A stretch of 64,000 bases of DNA from the NCBI GenBank assembly GCA_045562555.1, contig JBJKVO010000011.1:84632-148631 (forward strand), given 5' to 3'. The DNA comes from UBA2588 sp002339805. Its GTDB lineage: Bacteria > Chloroflexota > Dehalococcoidia > Lucifugimonadales > UBA3495. Both the position numbers and the translations under genes were made by a program. Every line of letters begins with the position of its first letter. Position 1 is the stretch's first letter. The notes under the pieces are model-generated. The model saw only the letters and a list, made by a program, of their open reading frames with translations. It was not told the origin of the DNA and did no database searches. Positions 34,962-43,313 of the stretch are shown here, one piece after another.

Positions 34962-35075
34962 TTATCCTTGTCTTTGAGAGTGTCGTCGATTTGTACATAT
35001 AATCCGCACGACTCTTTTTCTTTTTATTATCCTGCAATTATCGCAGCGTTTTTTTACTGATGCGCTTACTTTCAT
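34962..35075 (-). CDS. rpmJ: 50S ribosomal protein L36
   Basis: L36 is the smallest large-subunit protein. The 37-residue frame starts MKVSASVKKRCDNC and ends RRHSQRQG. It keeps the zinc ligands of the C+ form, CDNC at residues 11-14, a Cys near 27 and a His near 32. The gene is too short for normal gene calling but its position between infA and rpsM is canonical. The ATG is preceded by an AAGGACAAA ribosome site. Confidence 0.95.
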   Translation of the reverse strand: MKVSASVKKRCDNCRIIKRKRVVRIICTNRRHSQRQG

Positions 35076-35087
35076 TTTGTCCTTCTA

Positions 35088-35306
35088 CTATTTGAATCGG
35101 TAGGTTATTCTACCTCGAGTTAAATCGTAGGGAGATAATTCTACCAGAACTCTGTCTCCAGGCAAAACCCTAATAAAATTCATACGTATTTTCCCTGATA
35201 CATGAGCTAATATTTCGTGTTCATTAGGCAGTTCCACTCGAAACATTCCATTTGGAAGTGCTTCATTTACTTGAGCTTCTACCTCTATCGCTTCTTTTTT
35301 TGCCAT
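35088..35306 (-). CDS. infA: Translation initiation factor IF-1
   Basis: IF-1 binds the ribosomal A site during initiation. The 72-residue OB-fold protein begins MAKKEAIEVEAQVNEALPNGMF and has the GKIRMNFIRVLPGDRV segment and the DLTRGRITYRFK end. Its length equals the family standard. It lies between map and rpmJ. Confidence 0.97.
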   Translation of the reverse strand: MAKKEAIEVEAQVNEALPNGMFRVELPNEHEILAHVSGKIRMNFIRVLPGDRVLVELSPYDLTRGRITYRFK

Positions 35307-35330
35307 TATTACAATCCGTTCTCGTCCTTT

Positions 35331-36134
35331 TTATTCGTTCACAGTAAGTATTTCTGGTCCATTTTCTGTGATAGCAATGGTATGTTCATGATGACTAGAT
35401 ACTGAGTAATCAGCCGTTATTACTGTCCATTGATCATCTAGGACCAGCGTTTCGGCAGTTCCTAGGTTAAACATTGGTTCGATAGCGATACACATTCCAG
35501 CCTTCAACATGATACCACGTCCTGCCTTCCCATAATTAGGGACTTGAGGTTCTTCATGTAAGAAACGCCCTACCCCGTGGCCTGTGTAGCCTCTTACTAA
35601 TCCGTATCCATGTTTTTCTGAGATTTCTTGGACTGCTGCTCCTATGTCGCCAATCCGATTGCCTATTTGAGCCTGTGCTATCCCTGCGTATAATGCCTCT
35701 CTGGTAATACTGCTTAGTTGTTCTATCTCAGGTTCTATTGTGCCTACTGCTAAAGAAAGGGCTGAATCGCCTATAAATCCATTTATGGTTGCTCCGCAGT
35801 CGACTTTGAATAGATCTCCTTCTTCGAGTACTCTATTGCCAGGAATACCATGGACTATTTCTTCATTGACGGAAGCACATATCGTTCCAGGGAATCCCAT
35901 ATAACCTTTAAATGCGGGTTTTGCTCCCAAACTCCGGATCTCTTTTTCGGCGATTCTGTCTAATTCTTTGGTGGTGATACCAGGTACTACAGCGGTTCTT
36001 AATTTTTTTAAAGCAGCTCCAGTAATCTGTCCAGCTAGTCGCATGTGTTCTAGCTCTTGACGAGATTTTATATGAATGCCTCCGGTATGCTGAGAGGGAG
36101 TATTAGAAGCGGTTTGAATCGGTTTGTTGTTCAT
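35331..36134 (-). CDS. map: Methionine aminopeptidase, type I
   Basis: Map removes the initiator methionine from nascent proteins. The 267 residues form the pita-bread fold with five metal ligands: the two Asp in FKVDCGATINGFIGDSAL near 115-130, His in GHGVGRFLHEEP near 190, Glu in AIEPMF near 225 and Glu-containing HEHTIAI near the end. The N-terminal 20 residues are an unstructured extension compared with E. coli. It sits between adk and infA, the usual position. Confidence 0.96.
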   Translation of the reverse strand: MNNKPIQTASNTPSQHTGGIHIKSRQELEHMRLAGQITGAALKKLRTAVVPGITTKELDRIAEKEIRSLGAKPAFKGYMGFPGTICASVNEEIVHGIPGNRVLEEGDLFKVDCGATINGFIGDSALSLAVGTIEPEIEQLSSITREALYAGIAQAQIGNRIGDIGAAVQEISEKHGYGLVRGYTGHGVGRFLHEEPQVPNYGKAGRGIMLKAGMCIAIEPMFNLGTAETLVLDDQWTVITADYSVSSHHEHTIAITENGPEILTVNE

Positions 36135-36136
36135 AA

Positions 36137-36784
36137 TTAAAGAACTCCTTCGACTCTTGTAAAAACTTCATCTACGGTCCCTATACTATCAATTTCTGTT
36201 AATAGGTCCTTTTGGTCGTAGTAGTTAAGTATAGGTTTGGTTTCCTGTTCGTAAACATCTAAACGTCTCTTGATAGCTTCTGGGGCGTCATCAGTTCGCT
36301 GATACAGTTCCCCATCGCAAAGGTTGCATGTAGGATCCACATTATCTCCAGATTTATTTAAGTTATGAGGTGCCTGACACACTTTACACGTATACCTTGT
36401 CGACAACCTACGTACTAATTCATCATTAGGTACATTAAAGAACAACACTATGTCCACCGATAACTCTTTGGATTCGAGTAAGTTCGATAAAGCATCGGCC
36501 TGGACTACGTTTCGTGGAAACCCATCTAATATAAAGCCATGTCCGTTTTCTTTCTTTTCAAGTTCTTGGGATAACATATTTATTGTTAGCTTGTCGGGAA
36601 CTAGTTCGCCTGCACTCATATATTTTTGGGCTTCCTTGCCTAGGTCTGTTTCATTTGATAGATGTGACCTGAACAGGTCTCCCGTGCTTATGTAAAGGGC
36701 GTCTAACTTTTCTCTTAGCATAATTGCTTGAGTACCTTTTCCCGCTCCAGGGGGACCGACTAATATGATGTTAGATATATCCAT
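36137..36784 (-). CDS. adk: Adenylate kinase
   Basis: Adk interconverts ATP, ADP and AMP. The 215-residue enzyme has the P-loop GPPGAGKGTQA at residues 10-20, the AMP-binding DGFPRNVVQADAL near 85 and a long LID with zinc ligands CKVC and CNLC (about 127-150), the form usual in Gram-positives and many other bacteria. It lies 1 base after the secY stop and 2 bases before map. Confidence 0.96.
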   Translation of the reverse strand: MDISNIILVGPPGAGKGTQAIMLREKLDALYISTGDLFRSHLSNETDLGKEAQKYMSAGELVPDKLTINMLSQELEKKENGHGFILDGFPRNVVQADALSNLLESKELSVDIVLFFNVPNDELVRRLSTRYTCKVCQAPHNLNKSGDNVDPTCNLCDGELYQRTDDAPEAIKRRLDVYEQETKPILNYYDQKDLLTEIDSIGTVDEVFTRVEGVL

Positions 36785-36785
36785 A

Positions 36786-38102
36786 TCAGCGCATGAACCC
36801 GTCGTAGTCTCGCATCATCAACTGTGATTCCAGCTGTCTTAGTGTATCGAGAGCTACTCCTACAAGTATGAGTAAGCTTGTGCTAGATAAAGTTAGTGCT
36901 TGGACTCCTGTAATTAAAGAAGCGATGTATGGGACTATAGCAACAAATCCCAGGAATAAGGCTCCTCCCAGAGTTAGTCTTAGTATTACTTTGTTTAAAT
37001 AGTCTTGAGTCGGTTGACCTGGCCTTATACCAAGTACAAACCCTCCATTTTTTTGAAGGTTCTCGGCTAATTGTTGCTGCTGGAATACAACCATGGTGTA
37101 GAAAAATGTAAACATCACTACAAGCAGGAACACTAGTACCCAGTATAAAGGAGCACCGGGATTGAAAAGGTCAGCAAAGATTCTTGCTATTGTTCCTACT
37201 ATACCGGCATTAGTTGCTAAATAATTTGCGATAGTGCCAGGTAGTATAACTATTGAAAATGCGAAAATTAATGGAATCATACCAGCTGAATTTATTCTTA
37301 AAGGCAAATAGGATGATCCACTTTGCCTATACATTCTTCCGCTTCGGAATACGCTTCTACCATATTGCACTGGTATGCGTCTGTGGGCTTCGTTGAACAT
37401 TACTATCAAGGCTATAATGATTATGCCTATAATCACAAAGAATCCTATGCCTAGTACATTGGCTGTGCTTACAAAGCTTTGCGCGATCAAGCCAGGGAAT
37501 CCTGCTACTATACCAGCGAATATGATTAGTGATATCCCATTACCAATTCCTCGTTCTGTTATCAGTTCTCCAAGCCATATCAAGAAGATTGTTCCTGCCA
37601 CCATAGAGATTAGGGCTGCTAACATGGCTATCCCTATAGTTGATCCATCAATTATATTACTCTGTCTGAGTAAAGTGATTTGTCCAAAACCTTGGGCTAC
37701 TGCTATCGGCACTGTGAGCCAGTGAGTTATTTTGTTCATTTTGGCTCTTCCAGACTCACCTTCTCTAGATATTTGTTGGAGGGTTGGTATAACGGGTGTC
37801 AGCAACTGCATAACAATTGAAGCTGTAATGTACGGGAATACTCCTAGTGCTACTATGCTCATTCGACTCAATGCTCCGCCACTAAATAAGTCCAAGAATC
37901 CTAGGAGTTCGTTATTTTGAAATAAATTATCTAGTCGAGCTTGGTCAATACCTGGTATAGGTATATAGGCTATGAATCGGTATAGAGCTAATATTCCTAG
38001 TGTGAACAATATTTTGTTACGTAAATCTGGGAATTTAAACGCGTCAATTGCCGCTTGAAGTAAACGAGGGAATTTCCCCGCAGGTGCTTCAGAAGGGATC
38101 AT
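36786..38102 (-). CDS. secY: Protein translocase subunit SecY
   Basis: SecY forms the protein-conducting channel of the inner membrane with SecE and SecG. The 438-residue protein has ten membrane segments. Family motifs include GIDQARLDNLF after segment 1, FLDLFSGGALSRMSI and GIFPYI-like VALGVFPYITASIVMQLL near residue 80, and QPTQDYLNKVI in the cytosolic loop 4-5 region near 370. It is at the end of the spc group after rplO. Confidence 0.97.
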   Translation of the reverse strand: MIPSEAPAGKFPRLLQAAIDAFKFPDLRNKILFTLGILALYRFIAYIPIPGIDQARLDNLFQNNELLGFLDLFSGGALSRMSIVALGVFPYITASIVMQLLTPVIPTLQQISREGESGRAKMNKITHWLTVPIAVAQGFGQITLLRQSNIIDGSTIGIAMLAALISMVAGTIFLIWLGELITERGIGNGISLIIFAGIVAGFPGLIAQSFVSTANVLGIGFFVIIGIIIIALIVMFNEAHRRIPVQYGRSVFRSGRMYRQSGSSYLPLRINSAGMIPLIFAFSIVILPGTIANYLATNAGIVGTIARIFADLFNPGAPLYWVLVFLLVVMFTFFYTMVVFQQQQLAENLQKNGGFVLGIRPGQPTQDYLNKVILRLTLGGALFLGFVAIVPYIASLITGVQALTLSSTSLLILVGVALDTLRQLESQLMMRDYDGFMR

Positions 38103-38108
38103 AAGATA

Positions 38109-38552
38109 CTAAATCTCCTTGGCTGTTGATCCCGACTTCTCAAGCTTCTCAAGGGCGGTTTTAGTGAACTTAGTTGCTTCTATGGTGATTTTGTTGGAAA
38201 GTTCCCCATTCCCTAAAACTTTGACGGGATGTCTAAGGGTGCTAATGAGACCATGTTCAAACAATGTTTTATTTGAAATCTCTGTTCCTTCTGGGAACAT
38301 TTGAAGATCTGACACGTTGACTATTGAATATTGCGTCTTAAATATATTATTGAATCCACGCTTCATTGGCAGACCTTTGATTAATGGCAGCTGACCGCCT
38401 TCAAATCCAGGTCGCAATGGCTTACCAGAACGTGACTTTTGTCCTTTCATGCCTCTGCCTGAGTAGCTTCCGTTGCCCGAAGAGTCGCCTCTGCCGGCTC
38501 TCTTTCGGTTTTTCCTTGCTTTTTCAGCTTGTTGAAGATCGTGTTCTAACAT
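38109..38552 (-). CDS. rplO: 50S ribosomal protein L15
   Basis: L15 threads into the large-subunit core with a basic glycine-rich N-terminus. The 147-residue product has KRAGRGDSSGNGSYSGRGMKGQ near residues 18-39 and GFEGGQLPLIKGLPMKRGF near 49-67. It is between rpmD and secY, as is standard. Confidence 0.96.
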   Translation of the reverse strand: MLEHDLQQAEKARKNRKRAGRGDSSGNGSYSGRGMKGQKSRSGKPLRPGFEGGQLPLIKGLPMKRGFNNIFKTQYSIVNVSDLQMFPEGTEISNKTLFEHGLISTLRHPVKVLGNGELSNKITIEATKFTKTALEKLEKSGSTAKEI

Positions 38553-38561
38553 TTCAGTTCC

Positions 38562-39029
38562 TTATTTAGAAGCGCCTAGTTTTTCTTTCAATTCATCTAG
38601 AGATTTGGCCCCGAAACTTGGAATGCTTAAGAGTTCAGCATCCGTCATTTGGGATAGTTGTCCAATAGATGATATTTCGGCTTTATTTAATATGTTCATA
38701 GTCCTGACAGAAAGCCCGAGGGTTTCTATTCCATCTTCGGTCGTAGCACTAGTAATAACAGGTGTCGAAGGTTCTTCTATAGTCTTTGCTGGAGTGGCCT
38801 TCGGAGCCGTATTCTGTTTCTGTGCGGGTTTTTGGGAAGCTTGTGTTTCCGGAACTTCTTCAACGTGTAATAAATGGATAACTTTGTTAACCATTCCCAT
38901 AATTGTTGGGCTGTCTTGATGTATAACTGAATGGTGAAGACGCTTTAGCCCTAACGATTCTATAACACGCCCCTGCTTACTTGGGAATCCTATACAGCTT
39001 TTCTTCCATGTAATTTTTATTTCTGCCAT
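38562..39029 (-). CDS. rpmD: 50S ribosomal protein L30 fused to an RNA polymerase alpha-CTD-like domain
   Basis: The first 58 residues are a normal L30 (start MAEIKITWKKSCIGFP, then LGLKRLHHSVIHQDSPTIMG). L30 is usually about 60 residues, but this chain has 155. A Pro/Ala/Thr/Lys-rich linker (59-99) leads to residues 101-152, which match the alpha-CTD of RpoA in this window at 27 of 51 aligned positions by eye. The DNA-contact residues of alpha-CTD (E. coli R265, N268, G296, K298, S299) correspond to R109, N112, G140, K142 and S143; only C269 is replaced (I113). The fusion is in one continuous frame between rpsE and rplO. The role of the extra domain is unknown; binding of DNA, RNA or RNA polymerase are options. 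Confidence 0.93.
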   Translation of the reverse strand: MAEIKITWKKSCIGFPSKQGRVIESLGLKRLHHSVIHQDSPTIMGMVNKVIHLLHVEEVPETQASQKPAQKQNTAPKATPAKTIEEPSTPVITSATTEDGIETLGLSVRTMNILNKAEISSIGQLSQMTDAELLSIPSFGAKSLDELKEKLGASK

Positions 39030-39038
39030 TTTTCCTCT

Positions 39039-39560
39039 TTAGTTTTCCGAAGGACTCTCTTGAGATACTTCGGTAGAAGTTTGAGGGGATTTCAGTTTTC
39101 TCAATGCTTCTAATGTTGCCTGGATTGTGTTTATGGGATTTCTGGAACCTAATGATTTACCAGTGACGTTCCTGACGCCTCCCAGTTCTAGTACTGCTCT
39201 CATAACTCCTGCAGCCTTGATACCTGTTCCTTCTCCTGCTGGTTTAATTACAACAATAGATCCAGCTTTTTTGACCGTAATATCATGGGGTAATGTGTTA
39301 CCTTTAAGAGGTATTCGAACAAGGTTCTTTTTGGCTTCAGCTGTAGCTTTGCGTACGGCATCTGGGATAGCTATTGCTTTGCCTAAGCCTGCTCCTACTT
39401 GTCCGGAGCGATCTCCAACAACTACTAATGCATTAAATCTGAGTCGTCGTCCACCTTTTACCACTTTGGAAATACGCCTGGTGTATACGACTCGTTCGAT
39501 AAATTCAGAATCTCTGTTATTACCATATTGCTGCGAACGATTGTCCGATTGTGTTGTCAT
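39039..39560 (-). CDS. rpsE: 30S ribosomal protein S5
   Basis: S5 is a small-subunit protein that affects decoding accuracy. The 173-residue product has the double-stranded RNA-binding fold with RFNALVVVGDRSGQVGAGLGKA near residue 42-63 and GAGEGTGIKAAGVMRAVLELGG-like C-terminal motif near 110-130. It has short unstructured ends. It lies between rplR and rpmD. Confidence 0.97.
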   Translation of the reverse strand: MTTQSDNRSQQYGNNRDSEFIERVVYTRRISKVVKGGRRLRFNALVVVGDRSGQVGAGLGKAIAIPDAVRKATAEAKKNLVRIPLKGNTLPHDITVKKAGSIVVIKPAGEGTGIKAAGVMRAVLELGGVRNVTGKSLGSRNPINTIQATLEALRKLKSPQTSTEVSQESPSEN

Positions 39561-39580
39561 TTAGAAGGCTCCTTAATTGA

Positions 39581-39937
39581 CTAAAATTCTAGTCCGTTCG
39601 ATCTAGCGGATTCCGCAAGAGCTTTCACTCTTCCGTGGTATTTGTATCCGCCTCTGTCGAAGACTATGCTAGTTATGCCCTGATCTTTGCATTTTTGAGC
39701 TATATTAGCTCCTACTTTTTCGGCAATCTCAGTTTTGTTGTCTCCTGATATAGAACCTTCAGCACTAGATGAAGACACAAGTGTCTTTCCATTAACGTCA
39801 TCTATAACTTGGGCATATATATTTTTTGAACTTCTGAATACAGATAATCTGGGCCTATCTGTGTTTCCGGTTACTTTCTTTCGTAATCGGTTATGCCTAA
39901 CAACTCTCATTCTTGATGCATTTTTTTCTTTTGACAT
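39581..39937 (-). CDS. rplR: 50S ribosomal protein L18
   Basis: L18 binds 5S rRNA. The 118-residue product has the basic N-terminus with RMRVVRHNRLRKKVTG, then RPRLSVFRSSKNIYAQVIDD and the C-terminal IVFDRGGYKYHGRVKALAE. Length and order match the family. It is 21 bases after rplF and 20 bases before rpsE. Confidence 0.97.
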   Translation of the reverse strand: MSKEKNASRMRVVRHNRLRKKVTGNTDRPRLSVFRSSKNIYAQVIDDVNGKTLVSSSSAEGSISGDNKTEIAEKVGANIAQKCKDQGITSIVFDRGGYKYHGRVKALAESARSNGLEF

Positions 39938-39958
39938 AGTAATTCTCTTGTTGTTATT

Positions 39959-40540
39959 TTAAGCAGTTCTTGCTGCTGATTTTCCTGGTTTGAATCTCAA
40001 AACTTCGTCTTGGTATTTGATTCCTTTCTCTTTGTAGGCGTTTGGTGGTCGAACTTTTCGAATCTGTGCCGCAAGTTCCCCGACTTCCTGTTTATCGAGA
40101 CCCCTGACATGAACCAAGTTATTTCCTTCCACCTCAATAGTTAATCCTTCTGATGGTAAGATCTCGACAGGATGGCTATATCCAACTGCCAAGCTAACTC
40201 CAGCTCCACTTTGCTGAGCTCTGTAACCAACTCCCATTAGTTCTAGTGTTCTCGTATATCCATCTGTGACTCCGACTATCGCGTTCTGAATTAAAGATCG
40301 CGTTAGCCCGTGAAGTGCATGATGGAATTTTCTGTCACTATACCGTTCCACTATTATTTGGCCTTCAGTTTCTGTTACTTTCACCTCGGGGTGATACTTC
40401 TGAGTGAGTTCGCCTTTGGGTCCTTTAACAGTCACTGCGCCGGTTTTAATTTCGATCGTCACACCTTGAGGGATAGCTATTGGTCTTCTGCCTATCCTTG
40501 ATAGCGTTCTAGATTCGGTTGAATTTTCGTTACCAGACAT
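39959..40540 (-). CDS. rplF: 50S ribosomal protein L6
   Basis: L6 is at the base of the L7/L12 stalk. The product, from the ATG at 40540, has 193 residues: a short Ser/Thr-rich leader, then LSRIGRRPIAIPQGVTIEI and the C-terminal signature RPPNAYKEKGIKYQDE. The chosen start overlaps the rpsH end by 11 bases; a longer frame upstream would lie deeper inside rpsH. About 13 leader residues precede the usual MSRIG start. Confidence 0.94.
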   Translation of the reverse strand: MSGNENSTESRTLSRIGRRPIAIPQGVTIEIKTGAVTVKGPKGELTQKYHPEVKVTETEGQIIVERYSDRKFHHALHGLTRSLIQNAIVGVTDGYTRTLELMGVGYRAQQSGAGVSLAVGYSHPVEILPSEGLTIEVEGNNLVHVRGLDKQEVGELAAQIRKVRPPNAYKEKGIKYQDEVLRFKPGKSAARTA

Positions 40541-40919
40541 AACAGAGCAATTCTCCTCCGAGACCTTTTTTCCAGGCGTCACGCCCGGTCATTAGGCCTT
40601 GTGATGTTGACATTATTGCTAGTCCCAAGCCTCCGTAGAGTCTAGGTATCTCGCCTTTTTTCACATACACTCTCAAGCCTGGCTTACTTACTCTTTTCAG
40701 CCCTTCTATGGTTGATACTCTGTCTGTTTTGTACGAGAGATTTATTTTAATTGTCCCTTCATTAGACACTTCATATTTATCGATGTATCCGTGTTCTGAC
40801 AAAATTCTTGCAATTTCAACTTTTAATTTAGATGTAGGAATATTGACGTCAGAATGATTCATCATTGTGGCGTTTCTTATTCTTGTCAACATATCTGACA
40901 CAGGGTCTGTTACTGCCAT
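40530..40919 (-). CDS. rpsH: 30S ribosomal protein S8
   Basis: S8 binds the central domain of 16S rRNA and in E. coli represses the spc operon. The 129-residue product starts MAVTDPVSDMLTRIRNA and has the C-terminal GLGLAIMSTSQGLMTGRDA. It lies between rpsN and rplF, which it overlaps by 11 bases. Confidence 0.97.
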   Translation of the reverse strand: MAVTDPVSDMLTRIRNATMMNHSDVNIPTSKLKVEIARILSEHGYIDKYEVSNEGTIKINLSYKTDRVSTIEGLKRVSKPGLRVYVKKGEIPRLYGGLGLAIMSTSQGLMTGRDAWKKGLGGELLCYVW

Positions 40920-40928
40920 TGTTACTCC

Positions 40929-41114
40929 TTACCAGCTAGCTTTGCGTACCCCAGGGAGTTCCCCTAGGAGTGCCAGCTGTCTGAAACATATTCTACATAG
41001 TCCTACGTATCTGATGTACCCACGCGGACGTGAGCATCTGTTACAACGGTTGTATCGTCTTACAGGATATTTTGGCTCTTTAAGCCATTTTTGCACCATT
41101 GCTTTTTTAGCCAA
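40929..41114 (-). CDS. rpsN: 30S ribosomal protein S14, zinc type
   Basis: The 61-residue product is the short zinc-binding S14 with ligands CNRC and CRIC (residues about 24-27 and 40-43), unlike the 100-residue zinc-free form. It has the standard RYNRCNRCSRPRGYIR and ends ELPGVRKASW. It follows rplE by 3 bases. Confidence 0.97.
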   Translation of the reverse strand: MAKKAMVQKWLKEPKYPVRRYNRCNRCSRPRGYIRYVGLCRICFRQLALLGELPGVRKASW

Positions 41115-41117
41115 GTT

Positions 41118-41696
41118 TTAACCTCCTGTTTGCCTTACGAAAGGCATTCCAAATAATGTGATTAGCCGAATAGCTTCTTCGTCAGTTGTTGCCGATGTGT
41201 TTATAGTGACTTGTAAGCCTCTAAATTTGTCTATCGAGTTATAATCGATTTCTGGGAAGATTATTTGTTCTCGTAATCCCAATGAATAGTTACCCCTTCC
41301 ATCGAACCCTTTTCGTGCTAACCCTCTAAAGTCTCTGATTCTTGGGAGCGCAGTATTTATCAACCGATCAAGGAAGTAATACATTCGGTTACCTCTTAGA
41401 GTTACTGAACATCCTATTGGGTTTCCTTCTCGTAACTTGAAATTCGCTATAGATTTTCTTGCACGGGTAGTAACAGGTTTTTGCCCAGTTATTGTCGTTA
41501 GGTCATTTATAGCACTTTCTAACGCTCGTCCATTAGTGAGTGCTTCACCTAAACCTATGTTCAAGGATATCTTGATCAACTTAGGTACAGCCATAACACT
41601 GTCATATTCGAATTCCTCTTGCATCGCAGGTATAATTTGCTCTTTATATACCTCTTTCAGCCTAGGTGCAGTTAGAGTTGTTGGATTACTGGCCAT
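41118..41696 (-). CDS. rplE: 50S ribosomal protein L5
   Basis: L5 binds 5S rRNA and contacts P-site tRNA. The 192-residue product has LIKISLNIGLGEA near residue 40, TRARKSIANFKLREG-like KPVTTRARKSIANFK near 75 and the C-terminal RDFRGLARKGFDGRGNY. A 12-residue leader precedes the usual RLKEVY start. Its beginning overlaps the rplX end by 11 bases. Confidence 0.97.
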   Translation of the reverse strand: MASNPTTLTAPRLKEVYKEQIIPAMQEEFEYDSVMAVPKLIKISLNIGLGEALTNGRALESAINDLTTITGQKPVTTRARKSIANFKLREGNPIGCSVTLRGNRMYYFLDRLINTALPRIRDFRGLARKGFDGRGNYSLGLREQIIFPEIDYNSIDKFRGLQVTINTSATTDEEAIRLITLFGMPFVRQTGG

Positions 41697-42006
41697 CGTC
41701 TATTACCTCGTTGCATTTGGTGCAGAACCTTACTCTTGAACCATCTTCCAGATTACTAGATTTTGGTCTCACAGCTTTGCTGCATTTGTTGCAAATTAAC
41801 ATCACGTTAGATACATGTATAGGATTTTCCATTTCTATTTTGCCGGATTGCCTTACATTAGGTCTGGGTTTGATATGCCGGGTGACCATGTTAACTCCGG
41901 ACACTACGACTCTGTTTTTTGCAGTCACGAGTCTTTCCACTCGACCAGTTTTACCTTTGTCTTTACCAGCTATAACTAGGACCATATCTCCAGTCTTAAC
42001 TGACAT
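41686..42006 (-). CDS. rplX: 50S ribosomal protein L24
   Basis: L24 starts large-subunit assembly at the 23S 5' end. The 106-residue product has the KOW motif GDMVLVIAGKDKGKTGRV at the N-terminus, then NMVTRHIKPR. The C-terminal part carries two CxxC pairs (CNKC and CTKC, about residues 72-96), which form a zinc ribbon seen in some bacterial L24. Its ATG shares a base with the end of rplN. Confidence 0.96.
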   Translation of the reverse strand: MSVKTGDMVLVIAGKDKGKTGRVERLVTAKNRVVVSGVNMVTRHIKPRPNVRQSGKIEMENPIHVSNVMLICNKCSKAVRPKSSNLEDGSRVRFCTKCNEVIDDGQ

Positions 42007-42374
42007 TACACCACCTCCGGAGCAAGTGACACTATTCTCATGAAACCTTTGTCTCTGAGTTCGCGGGCAACAGGCCCGAAAATGCGTGTTCCTCGAGGCA
42101 TATTATTCTCTTGCAGTATTACAGCGGCATTATCATCGAATCTTATATAGGTGCCATCTTCTCGTTTTAGAGGTTGTGCTTGTCTCACAACAACAGCTTT
42201 TATCACTGATCCTTTTCTAACTGGTGAGTTTGGAGCTGCTTCTCTAACCGTGCATACTATTACATCACCTATTTTTGCGTACTTGCGTTTTGACGCACCA
42301 GGGATGTTCATTAATCGTATGCGCCTAGCGCCACTATTGTCTGCTACGTGTAATCTTGTGTAAGTCTGTATCAT
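42006..42374 (-). CDS. rplN: 50S ribosomal protein L14
   Basis: L14 lies at the subunit interface next to L19. The 122-residue product has MIQTYTRLHVADNSGARRI at the start and the family motif RIFGPVARELRDKGFMRIVSL at the end (about residues 97-117). It overlaps rplX by one base and starts 3 bases after rpsQ. Confidence 0.97.
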   Translation of the reverse strand: MIQTYTRLHVADNSGARRIRLMNIPGASKRKYAKIGDVIVCTVREAAPNSPVRKGSVIKAVVVRQAQPLKREDGTYIRFDDNAAVILQENNMPRGTRIFGPVARELRDKGFMRIVSLAPEVV

Positions 42375-42376
42375 TT

Positions 42377-42661
42377 CTAGCTTATTTCATTGGGCTGTAT
42401 GTCTGCTATTTGTTTTCGCGTAACAACCTCAATTAATCTCCAATGCTTATTTTTAGATATTGGACGAGTCTCCTCGATTTTTACTGTATCACCTACGCTA
42501 CAATCATTATTTGCGTCATGGACGTAGAATTTTGCAACTCGTCGTACTTGTTTTTTGTACACTCTGTGTCGCTGTCTCCACACCATTTCCACGGTCGCAG
42601 TTGTGTCATTATTGTGACGAACAACTTGGCCAACCCTGGTTTTCCTCATTTCTTTAGCCAT
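42377..42661 (-). CDS. rpsQ: 30S ribosomal protein S17
   Basis: S17 is an early-binding OB-fold protein of the small subunit. The 94-residue product starts MAKEMRKTRVGQVV and has the strand NKHWRLIEVV near the C-terminus, with an RRVAKFYVHDANNDCSVGDTV middle. The ATG at 42661 is chosen over the adjacent upstream TTG. It overlaps the end of rpmC by 8 bases. Confidence 0.96.
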   Translation of the reverse strand: MAKEMRKTRVGQVVRHNNDTTATVEMVWRQRHRVYKKQVRRVAKFYVHDANNDCSVGDTVKIEETRPISKNKHWRLIEVVTRKQIADIQPNEIS

Positions 42662-42860
42662 CAATTTCTCCTAGGATTTCTCTCTCCCGTTTTATAGTCA
42701 AAAGTTTAGCTAGGTTCTTTCTCACCTTGCTAGGTTCATTTGTATCTGTAACTTGGTTAGTTGCAGCTTTAAATCTTAAGCTCATCAATTCTCTGTAAGA
42801 TTTTTGTATTTCTTCTTCTATTTGTTGATCATCTAATGATCTTATGTCTTGAATGTTCAC
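42654..42860 (-). CDS. rpmC: 50S ribosomal protein L29
   Basis: L29 is a helical protein next to the exit tunnel. The 68-residue product has the DDQQIEEEIQKSYRELMSLRF helix and the RKNLAKLLTIKRERE helix, matching family length. It is 21 bases after rplP and overlaps rpsQ. Confidence 0.96.
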   Translation of the reverse strand: MNIQDIRSLDDQQIEEEIQKSYRELMSLRFKAATNQVTDTNEPSKVRKNLAKLLTIKREREILGEIDG

Positions 42861-42881
42861 TTCTAATTTGAGGGTATTACC

Positions 42882-43313
42882 CTATCCTCCTATCAGAGTT
42901 CCGATTCTATCTCGATGAACTATTTTGGTAGGAATCGGTAGTTTATATGAAGCTAATTTAAGTGCAGCTTCTGCTTCACTCCTAGCCACTCCAGATACTT
43001 CGAACATGATTTTCCCAGGTTTTACTACAGCTGCCCAATATTCATTAGCGGCTTTACCACCACCCATTCGTACTTCAGCTGGTTTTTTAGAAACTGGTTT
43101 GTCAGGGAATACTCTAATGTACACCCGGCCACCTCTTTGTAGTCGTCGTGTTATAGCGATTCTAGCTGATTCAATTTGTCTAGCAGTAATCCAGTCAGCG
43201 GCTAGTGCTTTCAAGGCTACCTCGCCAAATTCTACAGAGCTACCGGCTGTGGGTGCTCCGCATCGTCTGCCTCGGAATGCTTTCCTGAATTTAGTTCTCT
43301 TAGGTTGTAACAT
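42882..43313 (-). CDS. rplP: 50S ribosomal protein L16
   Basis: L16 organises the A-site tRNA contact of the large subunit. The product from the ATG at 43313 begins MLQPKRTKFRKAFRGRRCG and has 143 residues, including WITARQIESARIAITRRLQR and RIFPDKPVSKKPAEVRMG-like IRVFPDKPVSKKPAEVRMG. A longer upstream frame lies inside rpsC and is rejected. It overlaps the end of rpsC by 14 bases. Confidence 0.96.
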   Translation of the reverse strand: MLQPKRTKFRKAFRGRRCGAPTAGSSVEFGEVALKALAADWITARQIESARIAITRRLQRGGRVYIRVFPDKPVSKKPAEVRMGGGKAANEYWAAVVKPGKIMFEVSGVARSEAEAALKLASYKLPIPTKIVHRDRIGTLIGG

